A DNA stretch of 64,000 nucleotides from assembly GCF_012584515.1 (NCBI RefSeq), contig NZ_CP051461.1, forward strand, positions 2,103,501-2,167,500, in the 5' to 3' direction. Made by a program: the position numbers and the translations under genes. How positions within the stretch are numbered: the stretch's first letter is position 1; the number at the start of each line of letters is the position of its first letter. The notes below the pieces were generated by a model. The model was not told the origin of the DNA. It saw only the letters and a list, made by a program, of their open reading frames with translations, and searched no databases. Shown one piece after another: positions 1 to 9,546 of this stretch. Origin of the DNA: Polaromonas vacuolata (GTDB lineage: Bacteria > Pseudomonadota > Gammaproteobacteria > Burkholderiales > Burkholderiaceae_C).

Positions 1-181
1 GCTTTTCGGCACCGCGGCGAGCCAAGGTGTGCTCGATTGGGAAGGAGCCGCGCAGACGAACCACATCCGCTGCCGTGTAACCGCGCTTAATGCCTTTCCA
101 GCGGGGGTTGGTTGCCCAGTCTTTTTCAAGGGCGGCGATTTGTTCTTCGCGGCTTGATACTTCAGTATGGTGTTGGGTCAT
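1..181 (-). CDS. aceA: Isocitrate lyase, N-terminal part (cut by the window edge)
   Basis: First 60 codons of isocitrate lyase, starting at the ATG at 181 and running off the left edge. They are identical to the start of the complete aceA at 42344-43663, which carries the description. The rest of this copy should lie left of the window if the repeat continues. Confidence 0.9.
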   Translation of the reverse strand, partial: MTQHHTEVSSREEQIAALEKDWATNPRWKGIKRGYTAADVVRLRGSFPIEHTLARRGAEK

Positions 182-478
182 GGTGCGCTCCGTAGGTTAA
201 GAAGAGTTTGAAACTAAACGATTTGATTTCTGGTCTGGGTCTAGTTTAAGTCTTCTACAAGACTATTTTTACTCTTATGTCTTATATAAGATAAAAATTA
301 AATTCAATTAAATCAACAGTTATTTTTGCTTTTGCCACAATACAAAATGTCGTCTCTTATATCGAGAAATATTTTTGCAGCGCAACAATTAAATTTTTCA
401 TATTATAAAAAGCACTATGTTGAATATGAAATTTAAACGGCACAATCTCGATTAATTAACGCAATACAGAAAAAATTG
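182..478. promoter_or_regulatory. Divergent aceA / EamA-transporter promoter region, left copy
   Basis: AT-rich 297-bp spacer between aceA (minus) and the transporter gene (plus). It holds two perfect or near-perfect palindromes of the form TCTT-N4-AAGA: TCTTCTACAAGA at 251-262 and TCTTATATAAGA at 280-291, centres 29 bp apart. A related half-site lies at about 353-367. They sit 70-110 bp upstream of the aceA start, a reasonable place for a regulator of the glyoxylate shunt. The binding protein is not known from the sequence. Confidence 0.5.
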
Positions 479-1378
479 ATGAATCGCTTCGCCGCCTTTG
501 CCTGTCTCGCCTTGAGCATGACTCTGGTTGGCAGCTATGTAGCCCTCTCCAAACCCTTGGTTGCTGCCCTGCCCGTCTTTTTGCTGGCTTGGCTACGTTT
601 TGGTATAGGCACAGCAGCCATGCTGCGCTGGCTTAAAAAGCCGGCCTTTGAAGCGCCCATGACACAGCTCACCAAGCGCCTATTGTTTCTTGAATCTTTT
701 CTAGGCAATTTCCTGTTCTCCATTTGCATGCTGTACGGGGTGAGCCTGACCAGCGCTTTGGCTGCGGGCGTCATCATGGCCGCCATTCCCGCCGCAGTGG
801 CCCTTCTTAGCTGGATCATTTTGCGCGAGAAAATAAGTCTGCGAATATGGGCTGCAGTGGCCTGTGCAGTGCTAGGAATCAGCTTGGTTTCGCTGTCAAA
901 GAATCAAGGTTTAGAGACTTCTCAACCGCTAAACAGCCAAGCTTGGCTAGGCAATTTACTCTTGATGGCAGCGGTACTTTGCGAGGCCGCTTACGCCGTG
1001 ATTGGTAAACAGCTCACCGGCGTGCTAAGCCCCAAGCGAATCACATCATTAATAAACCTTTGGGGCTTTGCACTTGTCACACCCTTTGGCTTGTGGGTAG
1101 CAATAGACTTTGATTTTGGCGCGGTTCAGCTTCACAGCTGGTTGCTACTGATGTTCTACGCCATGTCAGCCAGCGTATGGACTGTTTGGTTGTGGATGAC
1201 AGGTCTTAAGCTGGTGGCGGCAAGTCAAGCCGGTATCTTCACAGTACTACTACCGGTTAGCGCAGCGGCTGTCGGTGTACTGGTGCTAGGAGAGCAACTT
1301 AACCGAGTGCAGGGTCTGGCATTTGCGATCGCTTTGGCAGGCGTGTTGCTCGCGACCTTGCCGGCCTCGCGTCGCTAG
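479..1378 (+). CDS. EamA/DMT-family transporter
   Basis: Inner-membrane protein of about 299 residues, made of two EamA repeats with roughly ten hydrophobic helices, as in drug/metabolite transporter superfamily exporters. Substrate cannot be told; relatives export amino acids or other metabolites. ATG at 479 is preferred over the TTG at 476. It is divergent from aceA and convergent with the polyamine operon, whose last gene stops 10 bp downstream. The second copy at 43961 is identical. Confidence 0.85.
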   Translation: MNRFAAFACLALSMTLVGSYVALSKPLVAALPVFLLAWLRFGIGTAAMLRWLKKPAFEAPMTQLTKRLLFLESFLGNFLFSICMLYGVSLTSALAAGVIMAAIPAAVALLSWIILREKISLRIWAAVACAVLGISLVSLSKNQGLETSQPLNSQAWLGNLLLMAAVLCEAAYAVIGKQLTGVLSPKRITSLINLWGFALVTPFGLWVAIDFDFGAVQLHSWLLLMFYAMSASVWTVWLWMTGLKLVAASQAGIFTVLLPVSAAAVGVLVLGEQLNRVQGLAFAIALAGVLLATLPASRR

Positions 1379-1388
1379 TTTTTTTAAG

Positions 1389-2225
1389 TCACTTTTCTTG
1401 CTGTTCCAGTCTTTGCCGCCTTTGCCGACGCAGCATAAGCAGGCTGTAAACAATGATGCCTATAGACACCGTTGCAATCAGCAGCGTAGCGGCAGCATAA
1501 ACCGAAGGATTCAGGCCGCGTCTGGCGTAGCTAAAAATAACCTGTGGCAGCGTTGTCACGCCTGGGCCAGATAAAAATTCTGAAATCACCACATCATCAA
1601 AAGACAGCGTAAAAGTAAGCAGCCACGCTGACACCAAAGCAGGTGTGATACATGGCAAAGTAACCAGAAAAAATACTTGCACGGGCCGGCAACCTAAGTC
1701 TTTGGCCGCGTCCTCCAGCGACAAATCCATCTCTGCCAAGCGCGACTTAATCACCACCGTCGCATAGGCCATGCCCAACAAAGTGTGGCCTATGACAATC
1801 GTCGCCACGCCGCGCTCTGGCCAACCAATGGCGCGTTGCACTGCGACAGAAAGCAGCAGCAGCGACAAACCAATAATGACCTCAGGCATGACCAGTGGCG
1901 CATTGACCATTCCATAAAACAAGGTGCGGCCTGAAAAACGCTTGTAACGCACCAGTACGAAAGCTGCAAAGCAACCCAGTAGCACTGAGAAACAAGCCGT
2001 AATCAAAGCCACCTTAAGCGAGAGAAAAAATCCGGCGACAAGCTGAGAGTCATCCACCAAAGCCTGATACCAACGCAGAGAAAATCCGGTAAAAACACCG
2101 TCTTGCCGGGTGCTATTGAATGAAAAAACAATTAAAAAAATCAGCGGTATATTCAGAAACAAAAACACCAAGCCCAGCCACAAGCGAGCCATGTTTCTTT
2201 GCAACCAGTAATCCAGTGCTCGCAT
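1389..2225 (-). CDS. potI: Polyamine ABC transporter permease (PotI/PotC type)
   Basis: Inner-membrane permease of a putrescine/spermidine-type ABC importer, about 278 residues (E. coli PotI is 281). It has six hydrophobic segments and the binding-protein-dependent permease loop with EDAAKDLG around residues 165-180, which contacts the ATPase. The ATG at 2225 is chosen because the upstream gene stops at 2227 and the two are almost contiguous; a longer reading to 2300 would overlap potH. It is the last gene of potF-potG-potH-potI. Confidence 0.85.
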   Translation of the reverse strand: MRALDYWLQRNMARLWLGLVFLFLNIPLIFLIVFSFNSTRQDGVFTGFSLRWYQALVDDSQLVAGFFLSLKVALITACFSVLLGCFAAFVLVRYKRFSGRTLFYGMVNAPLVMPEVIIGLSLLLLSVAVQRAIGWPERGVATIVIGHTLLGMAYATVVIKSRLAEMDLSLEDAAKDLGCRPVQVFFLVTLPCITPALVSAWLLTFTLSFDDVVISEFLSGPGVTTLPQVIFSYARRGLNPSVYAAATLLIATVSIGIIVYSLLMLRRQRRQRLEQQEK

Positions 2226-2226
2226 G

Positions 2227-3150
2227 TTAAACCCGACTTTCATCTTGACTCGCATTGCTGTAGCGGTAATACAGAGCCAGGGGCAACAAGATAAGCACAA
2301 TCATCACAACGGAGAGCGCTGCAGCACGCGGCCAGTTATTACTGCTAAACATCTCGTCCCACACAACCCGACCAATCATTAAGTTTTCAGCCCCGCCCAA
2401 AAGAGAGGGAATCACAAACTCACCGATACAAGGGATAAATACCAGCATAGAGCCGGCAACAATACCGCCACGACTGAGCGGCACAGTCACCAACCAAAAC
2501 GCAGACCAAGCGCTAGCGCCCAAGTCGTGTGCCGCCTCCAGCAAACGCATGTCCATCTTCACCAAGTTGGCATACAGGGGCAAAATCATAAAAGGAATGT
2601 AGACATAAGTCATGCCTATCAACATAGACACATCGGTATAAAGCATGATTAAAGGCTGATGAATAATGCCCAGCGCAAGCAAAGCGTTATTGATAATGCC
2701 TTGGTCAGCCAAAATACCTTTCCAAGCATACACACGCAATAAAAAAGAAGTCCAAAACGGCAGCATCACCAGCATTAAGAGCGCTGGCCTAATCGTGGGT
2801 TTGGCACGTGCCAAAAAGTAAGCAAACGGATAACCAAAAATCAAACAGAAAAAAGTAGTGAGAAAAGCGTATTTGAGCGAAGTCAGATAGGCCTGCAAAT
2901 AAAGCGTGATGTCGCTTTGGCCATCACTGAAAATCGAGATGTAGTTTTGTGGCTTAAGCAGTATTTTCAAACTGCTGGGCGCACTTTCAAAGAGTGGCGC
3001 AAATGGGTCTACCCCATTGCCCATATCAGTCACGCTGATACGCAGCAAAATCAAAAATGGCAACGCAAAAAACAGTAGCAACCAAAAAAACGGCACGGCA
3101 ATCACAAAGCGCCGACCAAGTTGAAACTGAAAATACTTAAACAAACTCAT
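2227..3150 (-). CDS. potH: Polyamine ABC transporter permease (PotH/PotB type)
   Basis: Permease subunit of 307 residues, partner of the downstream potI product. An N-terminal membrane segment (about residues 15-37) is followed by a periplasmic stretch and five further helices. The ATPase-contact loop reads EAAHDLGAS at about residues 206-214. It starts 4 bp after the ATPase gene stops, so the genes are presumably translated together. Confidence 0.87.
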   Translation of the reverse strand: MSLFKYFQFQLGRRFVIAVPFFWLLLFFALPFLILLRISVTDMGNGVDPFAPLFESAPSSLKILLKPQNYISIFSDGQSDITLYLQAYLTSLKYAFLTTFFCLIFGYPFAYFLARAKPTIRPALLMLVMLPFWTSFLLRVYAWKGILADQGIINNALLALGIIHQPLIMLYTDVSMLIGMTYVYIPFMILPLYANLVKMDMRLLEAAHDLGASAWSAFWLVTVPLSRGGIVAGSMLVFIPCIGEFVIPSLLGGAENLMIGRVVWDEMFSSNNWPRAAALSVVMIVLILLPLALYYRYSNASQDESRV

Positions 3151-3154
3151 GGCG

Positions 3155-4330
3155 CTACAGCGTTAACACCACAGGCGAGGCCGCATCCCACCAGAAATAC
3201 ACTTGGTCGTTCTTATCTATCGGGCTGCTGTCTTGGCGCGCGGTGTTTGACTGAGTAATACGTATGCTTATTGTTTGAGACAAAGACTGCACAGCATCAT
3301 TGGCATTGGCCACAGCCGTATCCACAAGAAAGCTGCTGTAGCTGCCAAAGTAAGCGATTTCCCGCACTTTGCCAGTGAACAAGTTAACGTCAACATTTGG
3401 TCTAGATTTAGAAAGATGGATTTTTTCGGGCCGCAGAGAAACGGCAGCCGGCATGCCTAGCGAGCCACTCACCCCATGACCGACGTGAATCACACCTAAA
3501 TTGGTTGTGAGTTCACAGCAATCAGGCTCATCAAGGCTTAACTGGCCTTCGAACAAATTGACATTACCGATGAAGTCCGCCACAAAGCGGCAATTCGGAT
3601 GCTCATAAATTTCTCGTGGCGTTCCGACTTGCAGAACGCGTCCTTGGCTCATCACCGCAATACGCGAGGCCATAGCCATTGCCTCATCTTGATCATGGGT
3701 GACCATCACACAGGTCACACCTACTGATTGCAAAATATTGACCAGCTCGAACTGCGTTCTCTCACGAAGTTTTTTATCTAACGCGCCCAAAGGCTCATCG
3801 AGCAACAGCAGTTGCGGCTTCTTAGCCAAACTGCGTGCCAAAGCGACGCGCTGCTGTTGGCCGCCTGAGAGTTGATGCGGTTTTCGTTTGGCAAAGCTTT
3901 CAAGCTGCGTCAGGGTGAGCATTTCGTCAACACGCACGGCGATTGAAGCCTTGTCCATGCCTTCGCGCTTAAGACCGAAAGCAATGTTGTCCCAGACATT
4001 GAGATGAGGAAACAATGCATAAGACTGAAACATCATATTGATGGGCCGCTCATGCGGCGGCAAACCCACAATATTTGCGCCGCCCAACACAATGCTGCCG
4101 GCGCTAGGCTTTTCAAAGCCCGCCAACATACGAAGAAGTGTCGACTTACCGCAGCCAGAACTGCCGAGTAAGGCGAATACCTCACCTTTACGAATCGACA
4201 GACTGACTTCGTCCACCACGGCAACGCCGTCGTAGCGCTTGACGAGTTTTTCGGTGCGTAAAAATCCAGCGACAGGCGCGTGACCAAACTCGGGCGTGTA
4301 GTTATCCAATGCGGATGGGGCTTGCGACAT
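3155..4330 (-). CDS. potG: Polyamine ABC transporter ATP-binding protein (PotG/PotA type)
   Basis: Cytoplasmic ATPase of 391 residues that powers the importer. Walker A GSSGCGKST is at residues 56-64, followed by a Q-loop, the signature LSGGQQQRVALARS, Walker B LLLLDEPLGALD and the switch histidine in MVTHDQDEA. The last ~130 residues form a TOBE-like regulatory domain, as in PotA/PotG. Eight bases separate it from the upstream potF stop. Confidence 0.92.
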   Translation of the reverse strand: MSQAPSALDNYTPEFGHAPVAGFLRTEKLVKRYDGVAVVDEVSLSIRKGEVFALLGSSGCGKSTLLRMLAGFEKPSAGSIVLGGANIVGLPPHERPINMMFQSYALFPHLNVWDNIAFGLKREGMDKASIAVRVDEMLTLTQLESFAKRKPHQLSGGQQQRVALARSLAKKPQLLLLDEPLGALDKKLRERTQFELVNILQSVGVTCVMVTHDQDEAMAMASRIAVMSQGRVLQVGTPREIYEHPNCRFVADFIGNVNLFEGQLSLDEPDCCELTTNLGVIHVGHGVSGSLGMPAAVSLRPEKIHLSKSRPNVDVNLFTGKVREIAYFGSYSSFLVDTAVANANDAVQSLSQTISIRITQSNTARQDSSPIDKNDQVYFWWDAASPVVLTL

Positions 4331-4338
4331 TCAAGTCA

Positions 4339-5472
4339 TCAGCCTTTTTTAAAACGGGTAAAAACATTGCTCATGGATTCGCGTGCCGCGTTGCTAAAGC
4401 TAGACGGTACCAGCATTTTTTCAAGATTTGTTGAATCAGGAAAAACGGTTGGGTCCTTGGCTATTTCAGGTTTAACCAATGCCAAGCTAGCCTTGTTGGC
4501 AGTAGCGTAGCCGAGCTCATTGGTCAGCGAAGCGGCAACATCGGCTTGGAGAAAATAGTTTATGAAGGCGAGTGCATTTTTCGGATGTTTGGCGTCTTTG
4601 GGGATGGCCAGATTGTCAAAAAATATCAATCCACCGGTAGACGGCAGCAAGGCCTCGACCTCATTACCATTTTTATTCTCAATCGCCCGGGCGCGCGCAA
4701 TATTGATGTCGCCAGCCCAGCCGAGTGCGACGCAGGCCTTGCCACTGGCCAAGTCATCAATCATGGTGCTAGAGAAAAAGCGTATGTCTGGCCTAACCTT
4801 GGCCAACATGGCGCCAGCGGCTTGATGATCGAGCGGGTCGTTGGAATAGGCATTTTTACCAAGGTAATGCATAGCCGGCGGTATCACCTCGGTGGGCGAG
4901 TCGAGCAACACAATGCCGCAAGTTTTTAGTTTGGCGGTGTAGAGCGGATTAAACACCAGCTCCCAAGCATTGACCGGCATAGGCATAGTGCCGAGTGCTT
5001 TGGCAACCTTGGCCTTATTAATAGCCACTGTCGTAAAGCTCCAAGCCCAAGGCACTAGGTAGTCATTACCCGGGTCAATAGCGCCCAGCTTGGCCATGAT
5101 GGCAGGGTCTAAATTTGTGTAGTTAGCGAGCTTGCTTTTATCGAGCTTTAGCAATAAGCCAGCGTCAATTTGCGGCTTGGCAAAAACTGCCCCCGGCACC
5201 ACGATGTCGTAGCCCGAATTACCGGCGACTAACTTGGCTTGCAATGCCTCGTTGTTCTCAAAAGTTTGGTAGTTGACCTTGATACCGGTCTCTTTAGAAA
5301 AATTAGCCACCATGTCTTTGGCTATGTAGTCTGGCCAGTTGTAGACATTGAGTATTTTTTCCTCGGCACTGGCTAAGGCCGGCGCGGGCTTTGCCGCGAC
5401 AGGTGCATCGTTTTTGCCACAGGCGGTCAGCGCAATGACTGATAAAGATATAGACCACAAATACTTATTCAT
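4339..5472 (-). CDS. potF: Polyamine-binding periplasmic lipoprotein (PotF/PotD type)
   Basis: Substrate-binding protein of 377 residues, first gene of the potFGHI operon. The N terminus has a lipobox, LTAC at residues 15-18, so it is probably anchored to the inner-membrane outer face. The mature start NVYNWPDYIA matches the PotF/PotD ligand-binding segment; a proline replaces the serine found in E. coli PotF (WSDY). Putrescine is the likeliest ligand, but specificity is inferred from family resemblance. Confidence 0.87.
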   Translation of the reverse strand: MNKYLWSISLSVIALTACGKNDAPVAAKPAPALASAEEKILNVYNWPDYIAKDMVANFSKETGIKVNYQTFENNEALQAKLVAGNSGYDIVVPGAVFAKPQIDAGLLLKLDKSKLANYTNLDPAIMAKLGAIDPGNDYLVPWAWSFTTVAINKAKVAKALGTMPMPVNAWELVFNPLYTAKLKTCGIVLLDSPTEVIPPAMHYLGKNAYSNDPLDHQAAGAMLAKVRPDIRFFSSTMIDDLASGKACVALGWAGDINIARARAIENKNGNEVEALLPSTGGLIFFDNLAIPKDAKHPKNALAFINYFLQADVAASLTNELGYATANKASLALVKPEIAKDPTVFPDSTNLEKMLVPSSFSNAARESMSNVFTRFKKG

Positions 5473-5677
5473 GACGTTCTGAGTCCTTTAAAAGTAACTA
5501 TAAGAGCTGCGCCGCTTATCACTGCGCAAATTAAATCTGCCAGATTGTAAGAGCTTAGTGGGATTGTTTTCAAAGCAATTTGCGGACCATGACGGTCTAT
5601 GAACAGACTTAAAAATAAATGATGTGTTTTTCAAAAAAAAAGTGTTAAAAATTCACACACAGATAAAAATAATTCAC
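5473..5677. promoter_or_regulatory. Divergent potF / fnr-like promoter region, left copy
   Basis: 205-bp AT-rich spacer between the polyamine operon (minus) and the FNR-type regulator (plus); promoters for both must lie here. No clear FNR box (TTGAT-N4-ATCAA) was found by eye. Confidence 0.4.
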
Positions 5678-6397
5678 ATGAATAAACCATCCAATACCGT
5701 GACTTACTCAAAATGTAATCTTCGTGGATTTTGCATACCAGCCGGTCTCAACGACAAGGACTATGCACGAATTGACGAGTTAATCACCGTCAGGCAACGC
5801 GTACAGCGCGGCCATTACTTATTTCGGAACGGGGACAAATTTAGCTCACTGTATGCCATTCGCAGCGGCTTTTTCAAAACTTGCGTCGCTACGAAAGATG
5901 GTCGTGAACAGGTCTCAGGTTTTCAAATGGCCGGTGAGATCACAGGTCTAGACGGTATTGTTAAATCTGAACACAGCTGTGATGCGATTGCACTAGAAGA
6001 CGCGGAGGTCTGCGTCATTAAATATGAAAGCGTACTAAAAGTCGCGCAGGAAATGGACGTGTTTCAACACCATATGTATAAAATTTTAAGTCGCGAAATT
6101 GTGCGCAGTGCCAGTGTAATGTTGCATTTAGGCAGTCTGCGAGCGGAAGAACGCGTGGCAACATTTTTGCTCGATTTAACGCAGCGCTTGCAAGCACGCG
6201 GCTTCTCAGAATCAGAAATAGTGCTGCGCATGACGCGTGAAGAAATTGGCAGTTATTTAGGCTTAAAACTTGAAACTGTGAGCCGTACTTTTTCAAAGTT
6301 TGCCCGGGACGGTACGTTAGCAGTTAAGCAGCGTCACATCCGAATACACAAACCAGAAGAACTCATGCGCATCGCCAACCATCAGTTCTGCCACTGA
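5678..6397 (+). CDS. fnr: CRP/FNR-family transcriptional regulator (FNR-like)
   Basis: DNA-binding regulator of 239 residues from the ATG at 5678 (an upstream in-frame start at 5624 would add 18 residues unlike the family). An N-terminal cysteine segment is followed by a cyclic-nucleotide-binding-fold sensor domain (about 30-150) and a C-terminal winged helix with ETVSR in the recognition helix. Compared with E. coli FNR, Cys23, Cys29 and Cys122 have counterparts (Cys13, Cys19, Cys112), but the position of Cys20 is Tyr10. Extra cysteines occur at 69 and 101. It probably controls anaerobic or microaerobic genes; oxygen sensing is uncertain because of the missing ligand. Confidence 0.82.
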   Translation: MNKPSNTVTYSKCNLRGFCIPAGLNDKDYARIDELITVRQRVQRGHYLFRNGDKFSSLYAIRSGFFKTCVATKDGREQVSGFQMAGEITGLDGIVKSEHSCDAIALEDAEVCVIKYESVLKVAQEMDVFQHHMYKILSREIVRSASVMLHLGSLRAEERVATFLLDLTQRLQARGFSESEIVLRMTREEIGSYLGLKLETVSRTFSKFARDGTLAVKQRHIRIHKPEELMRIANHQFCH

Positions 6398-6493
6398 TTT
6401 AGGCGAATCACACGTTGCAAATTTTGCAATGCAGTAAGCGCTTGATATGAGTGAAGGTTAAGAGCAGTTATAAGGCCTAAAAAAGTCGAGCAT

Positions 6494-6527
6494 CACAGCT
6501 TGCTTAAAAGCAAGCGTGAGCTGTTTT
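6494..6527 (+). terminator. Likely rho-independent terminator after the FNR-like gene
   Basis: An inverted repeat, GCTTGCTT-AA-AAGCAAGC at 6498-6515, is nested in a weaker outer pairing and followed by a short T run, about 100 bp after the FNR-like stop codon. Confidence 0.45.
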
Positions 6528-6697
6528 CAAAACCAAAGAATAAACAGTTGTAGCACCGAATTCTGATTGCAACCGATGACTCTAACTTGTCACACAACGC
6601 GGTTGAGAATTGCCTGTAAATTGTTTGTATCACGAGTGCATATGTTTTTTTACTTAAAGTCGTTCTCCGCTATCCGGTGATCTATTTAGAGGAAGGT

Positions 6698-6784
6698 ATG
6701 ACCCTCCCACAGGACGAGGTAGCTAAGATTGAAAAAAAAGTAGACACCGGCGACAAAAGACATCGTCGTCGTTATCAAAACTGA
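6698..6784 (+). CDS. Possible 28-residue basic small protein
   Basis: Short ORF with a strong Shine-Dalgarno sequence (GAGGAAGG just before the ATG). It encodes a charged peptide ending in an Arg-rich tail (KRHRRRYQN). It lies in the ~500-bp gap between the FNR-like gene and nrdJ, where the only other structure noticed is a GTTCTGAT/ATCAGAAC inverted repeat (6826-6833 and 6852-6859). No family recognised; it may not be translated. Confidence 0.3.
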   Translation: MTLPQDEVAKIEKKVDTGDKRHRRRYQN

Positions 6785-6896
6785 AGCTTAAGATTTACGA
6801 CTCAAAGCCAAGGCGATCACTACAAGTTCTGATTTGATTGCAGAAACCAACATCAGAACGGTTTAAAAGCAGCGCACCAAAGATCAAGAAAACACC

Positions 6897-9365
6897 TTAA
6901 CCGCAAGCGCCCACAAATCCGCACTGCGTGCAGTACTCGCAACCATCTTTGCGGATTACCGCATGTGCGCCGCATTCATCGCACTTTTTGCCAGCCATTA
7001 CGCCGGGCCCGGATGCGGGCGTTTCTGCCACAGCATCAATTCCCGGCAACGATGGCGTGCCGCTACGGCGTTCGAGAATGTTTTGCACCGCGTAAGCAAT
7101 CGCTGCGACTTCAGAGTCATGCCACAAAGGTATCAAACTACCGTCTTCACGCGTGCGCTGACCTAAGCGGACAGGACCTCTGTCCCAAGCGACTTTGCGC
7201 ATATCGCTCAAAGCCCGGTCTAAAAAGCCGCCGCGCGCAGCCAGCGACAGCAAGCGCATGCTGGCTGTTATCCACTGCTGCGACTGCGCGTTCTGTCCAA
7301 CCGGCATAAAAAATTCAATCGCACGATCAGAAGTGGCCGAACTTCCTTGCTGTGCAACAGGCAGGAAAGACACCACCAGATACAGAGTCTGCTGACCTTC
7401 GTGCGTCCAATATTCAACTTTTTCAGCTACCGCATCTAGCGCACCTTTAGGCCGACTCTCGATTACGCTGCGCATTGGGTCTGCAGTCGCCGCCACTACA
7501 GCGGGAGCGATCGCAGCGACAGCTGTTGGCGTAGCCGGCGTAGTGGATGTTGTGGGCGTGACAGACAGCACAGAGCCCAAAATATCATTGGGTCTATAAG
7601 TCGCCATGCCCTTTAGCCCGGCGCGCCAAGCTTGTTGGTAGAGACTCTTAAAACGGTCATAAGGATAGTCAACCGCGATATTGACGGTCTTAGAGATGGC
7701 AGTGTCCACAAAGGGCTGAACCACTTCCATCATCGCTATATGGTCTTCAGCGCTAAGCGCTAAGGCAGTCTCAAAGTAATCAGGTAAATTTTTGACATCG
7801 CCGCCCATTGCTTGATACAGACGCCAAGCATGGTCTTGCACCTCATACTCAGTGTGACCGCCGTTAGACTCGCGTTTTTTGCGCGTGTATGTCCAAGAAA
7901 ATGCGGGCTCGATTCCATTCGACGCATTGTCGGCAAACGCCAGACTGACAGTACCAGTAGGCGCAATCGACAACAAGTGGCTGTTGCGTATGCCGTGTTT
8001 GCGAATCGAGGCTTGCAGATAATCCGGCAGGCGGCTGGCAAAAGTACCCGGCTCAAGATAAGCCTTGGCGTCGAACAAGGGGAATACGCCCTTTTCTCGT
8101 GCTAAGGCGACCGAGGCGGTGTAGGCGCTGTCGCGCATGCACTCTGCAATCCGCTTTGCCGTATCACGGCCCTCGGGTGAGCTGTAACGCAGACCAAGCA
8201 TGACCAGCGCATCACCCAAGCCAGTAAAGCCAACACCAATACGACGTTTAGCTTGGGCTTCTGCCTGTTGAGCCGGCACTGGCCAATGTGTGAGTTCGAG
8301 CACATTGTCTAGAGCTCTGACTTGCAGTGCGACAGCGCTGGCGAAACTTTCAAAGTCAAATGAGGCTTGCGTGTCTTTGGCGAAGGCGTTGCGTACAAAG
8401 CCGGTCAAAATCATAGGCCCAAGATCACAGCAGCCATAAGGCGGCAGCGGCTGCTCGCCGCACGGGTTTGTGGCGCTGATGGTTTCTATGGCGCGCAGAT
8501 TGTTGTCTCGGTTAATTTGATCTAAAAACAAAATACCGGGTTCGGCAAAGTCATAAGTCGAGCGCATAACGGCATCCCACAACGCACGTGCTTGCAGCGT
8601 CTGGTAGACCCAAAGCATGTCCTTGCGCTGATGCGCACCATCAGCACAAAGAGCTGCATTGGGCTGCTTGACATGGACTAAGTCCCAAGTTTGATCTTGT
8701 TCTACAGCATTCATGAACTCGTCGCTCACGGCGACAGAGACATTGAAATTGTTCCAGCGACCCGGCGTGCGTTTAGCGGTGATGAACTCCATCACATCCG
8801 GATGATCTATGCGCAGCACACCCATCTGGGCGCCACGTCGGGCGCCAGCGCTCTCTACCGTGGCGCAGGACTGGTCAAACACATTGATGTAGCTGCAAGG
8901 ACCAGAAGCCGTAGACGCCGTGCCGAGAACACGCGCGCCGCGTGGGCGGATACGGGAGAAGTCATAACCCACACCGCCGCCTCGGCGCATGGTTTCAGCG
9001 GCTTCGCGCAAGGCCTCGTAAATGCCGGGATAACCCGCATCATCTACACCTTGAATGCAGTCGCCGACGGGTTGCACGAAACAATTAATTAAAGTGGCCT
9101 GTATGCCGCTTCCTGCAGCGCTCATGATGCGGCCAGCACCGATGGCACCGAGGTCCAAGTTGCGGCGAAACAGTTGCTCGTACTGCTCGCGCTTTTCCGG
9201 CAGTTCAATGCTGGCCAGGGCCTTGGCTACGCGATCAAACACATCTGAGGCCGATTGTTCGTTACCTTTGAAATACTTCTCTCGCAGCACGTCTTCGCTA
9301 ATTAGCTGAGCCACCATGCTTTTGTTAGCCAAGGAGAGATCTTGTATTTTTAATCGGGAATTCAT
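6897..9365 (-). CDS. nrdJ: Adenosylcobalamin-dependent (class II) ribonucleotide reductase
   Basis: Large cytoplasmic enzyme (822 residues from the ATG at 9365; 828 from an upstream GTG at 9383) reducing ribonucleotides to deoxyribonucleotides with a cobalamin-generated thiyl radical, so it works with or without oxygen. Counting from the GTG, the redox cysteine is Cys101 in INCFVQP, the radical site is Asn306-Cys308-Glu310 in NPCGEQPL, and the partner cysteine is in GCCDLG (318/319). An Ala/Thr/Pro linker follows at about 605-645. The C-terminus is a Cys-rich zinc-ribbon with CDEC and CEYCTQC. AAGAAAG before the ATG supports that start. No cobalamin riboswitch was recognised upstream. Confidence 0.92.
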   Translation of the reverse strand: MNSRLKIQDLSLANKSMVAQLISEDVLREKYFKGNEQSASDVFDRVAKALASIELPEKREQYEQLFRRNLDLGAIGAGRIMSAAGSGIQATLINCFVQPVGDCIQGVDDAGYPGIYEALREAAETMRRGGGVGYDFSRIRPRGARVLGTASTASGPCSYINVFDQSCATVESAGARRGAQMGVLRIDHPDVMEFITAKRTPGRWNNFNVSVAVSDEFMNAVEQDQTWDLVHVKQPNAALCADGAHQRKDMLWVYQTLQARALWDAVMRSTYDFAEPGILFLDQINRDNNLRAIETISATNPCGEQPLPPYGCCDLGPMILTGFVRNAFAKDTQASFDFESFASAVALQVRALDNVLELTHWPVPAQQAEAQAKRRIGVGFTGLGDALVMLGLRYSSPEGRDTAKRIAECMRDSAYTASVALAREKGVFPLFDAKAYLEPGTFASRLPDYLQASIRKHGIRNSHLLSIAPTGTVSLAFADNASNGIEPAFSWTYTRKKRESNGGHTEYEVQDHAWRLYQAMGGDVKNLPDYFETALALSAEDHIAMMEVVQPFVDTAISKTVNIAVDYPYDRFKSLYQQAWRAGLKGMATYRPNDILGSVLSVTPTTSTTPATPTAVAAIAPAVVAATADPMRSVIESRPKGALDAVAEKVEYWTHEGQQTLYLVVSFLPVAQQGSSATSDRAIEFFMPVGQNAQSQQWITASMRLLSLAARGGFLDRALSDMRKVAWDRGPVRLGQRTREDGSLIPLWHDSEVAAIAYAVQNILERRSGTPSLPGIDAVAETPASGPGVMAGKKCDECGAHAVIRKDGCEYCTQCGFVGACG

Positions 9366-9546
9366 ATTGATACTTTCTTGCACGCTACGCGTCGCACTGC
9401 TTGGTAGTCACAGTGACGAGCGGCGAATGTTGTGTGGGATAAACCAAGTATAGGATTAGCCGATTAACAGGGCTTGCACCGGGTCAAGCAAAAATCTCAG
9501 CCCAATGATTTCACAAATGATGGTCGCGAGAAAATACAAAAGATGC

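Noticed and set aside
5473..5677. FNR box for autoregulation of the FNR-like gene
   Set aside because: No TTGAT-N4-ATCAA-like site was found in the spacer by eye.
6963..9309. Several plus-strand ORFs of 60-130 residues opposite nrdJ
   Set aside because: They are antisense shadows of a well-conserved gene, with no family resemblance or ribosome sites.
9366..9546. Possible cobalamin riboswitch or NrdR boxes upstream of nrdJ
   Set aside because: The spacer is under 190 bp, no B12-box or paired core could be drawn, and the best NrdR-like match (around CCTATACTTGG) is weak and unpaired.
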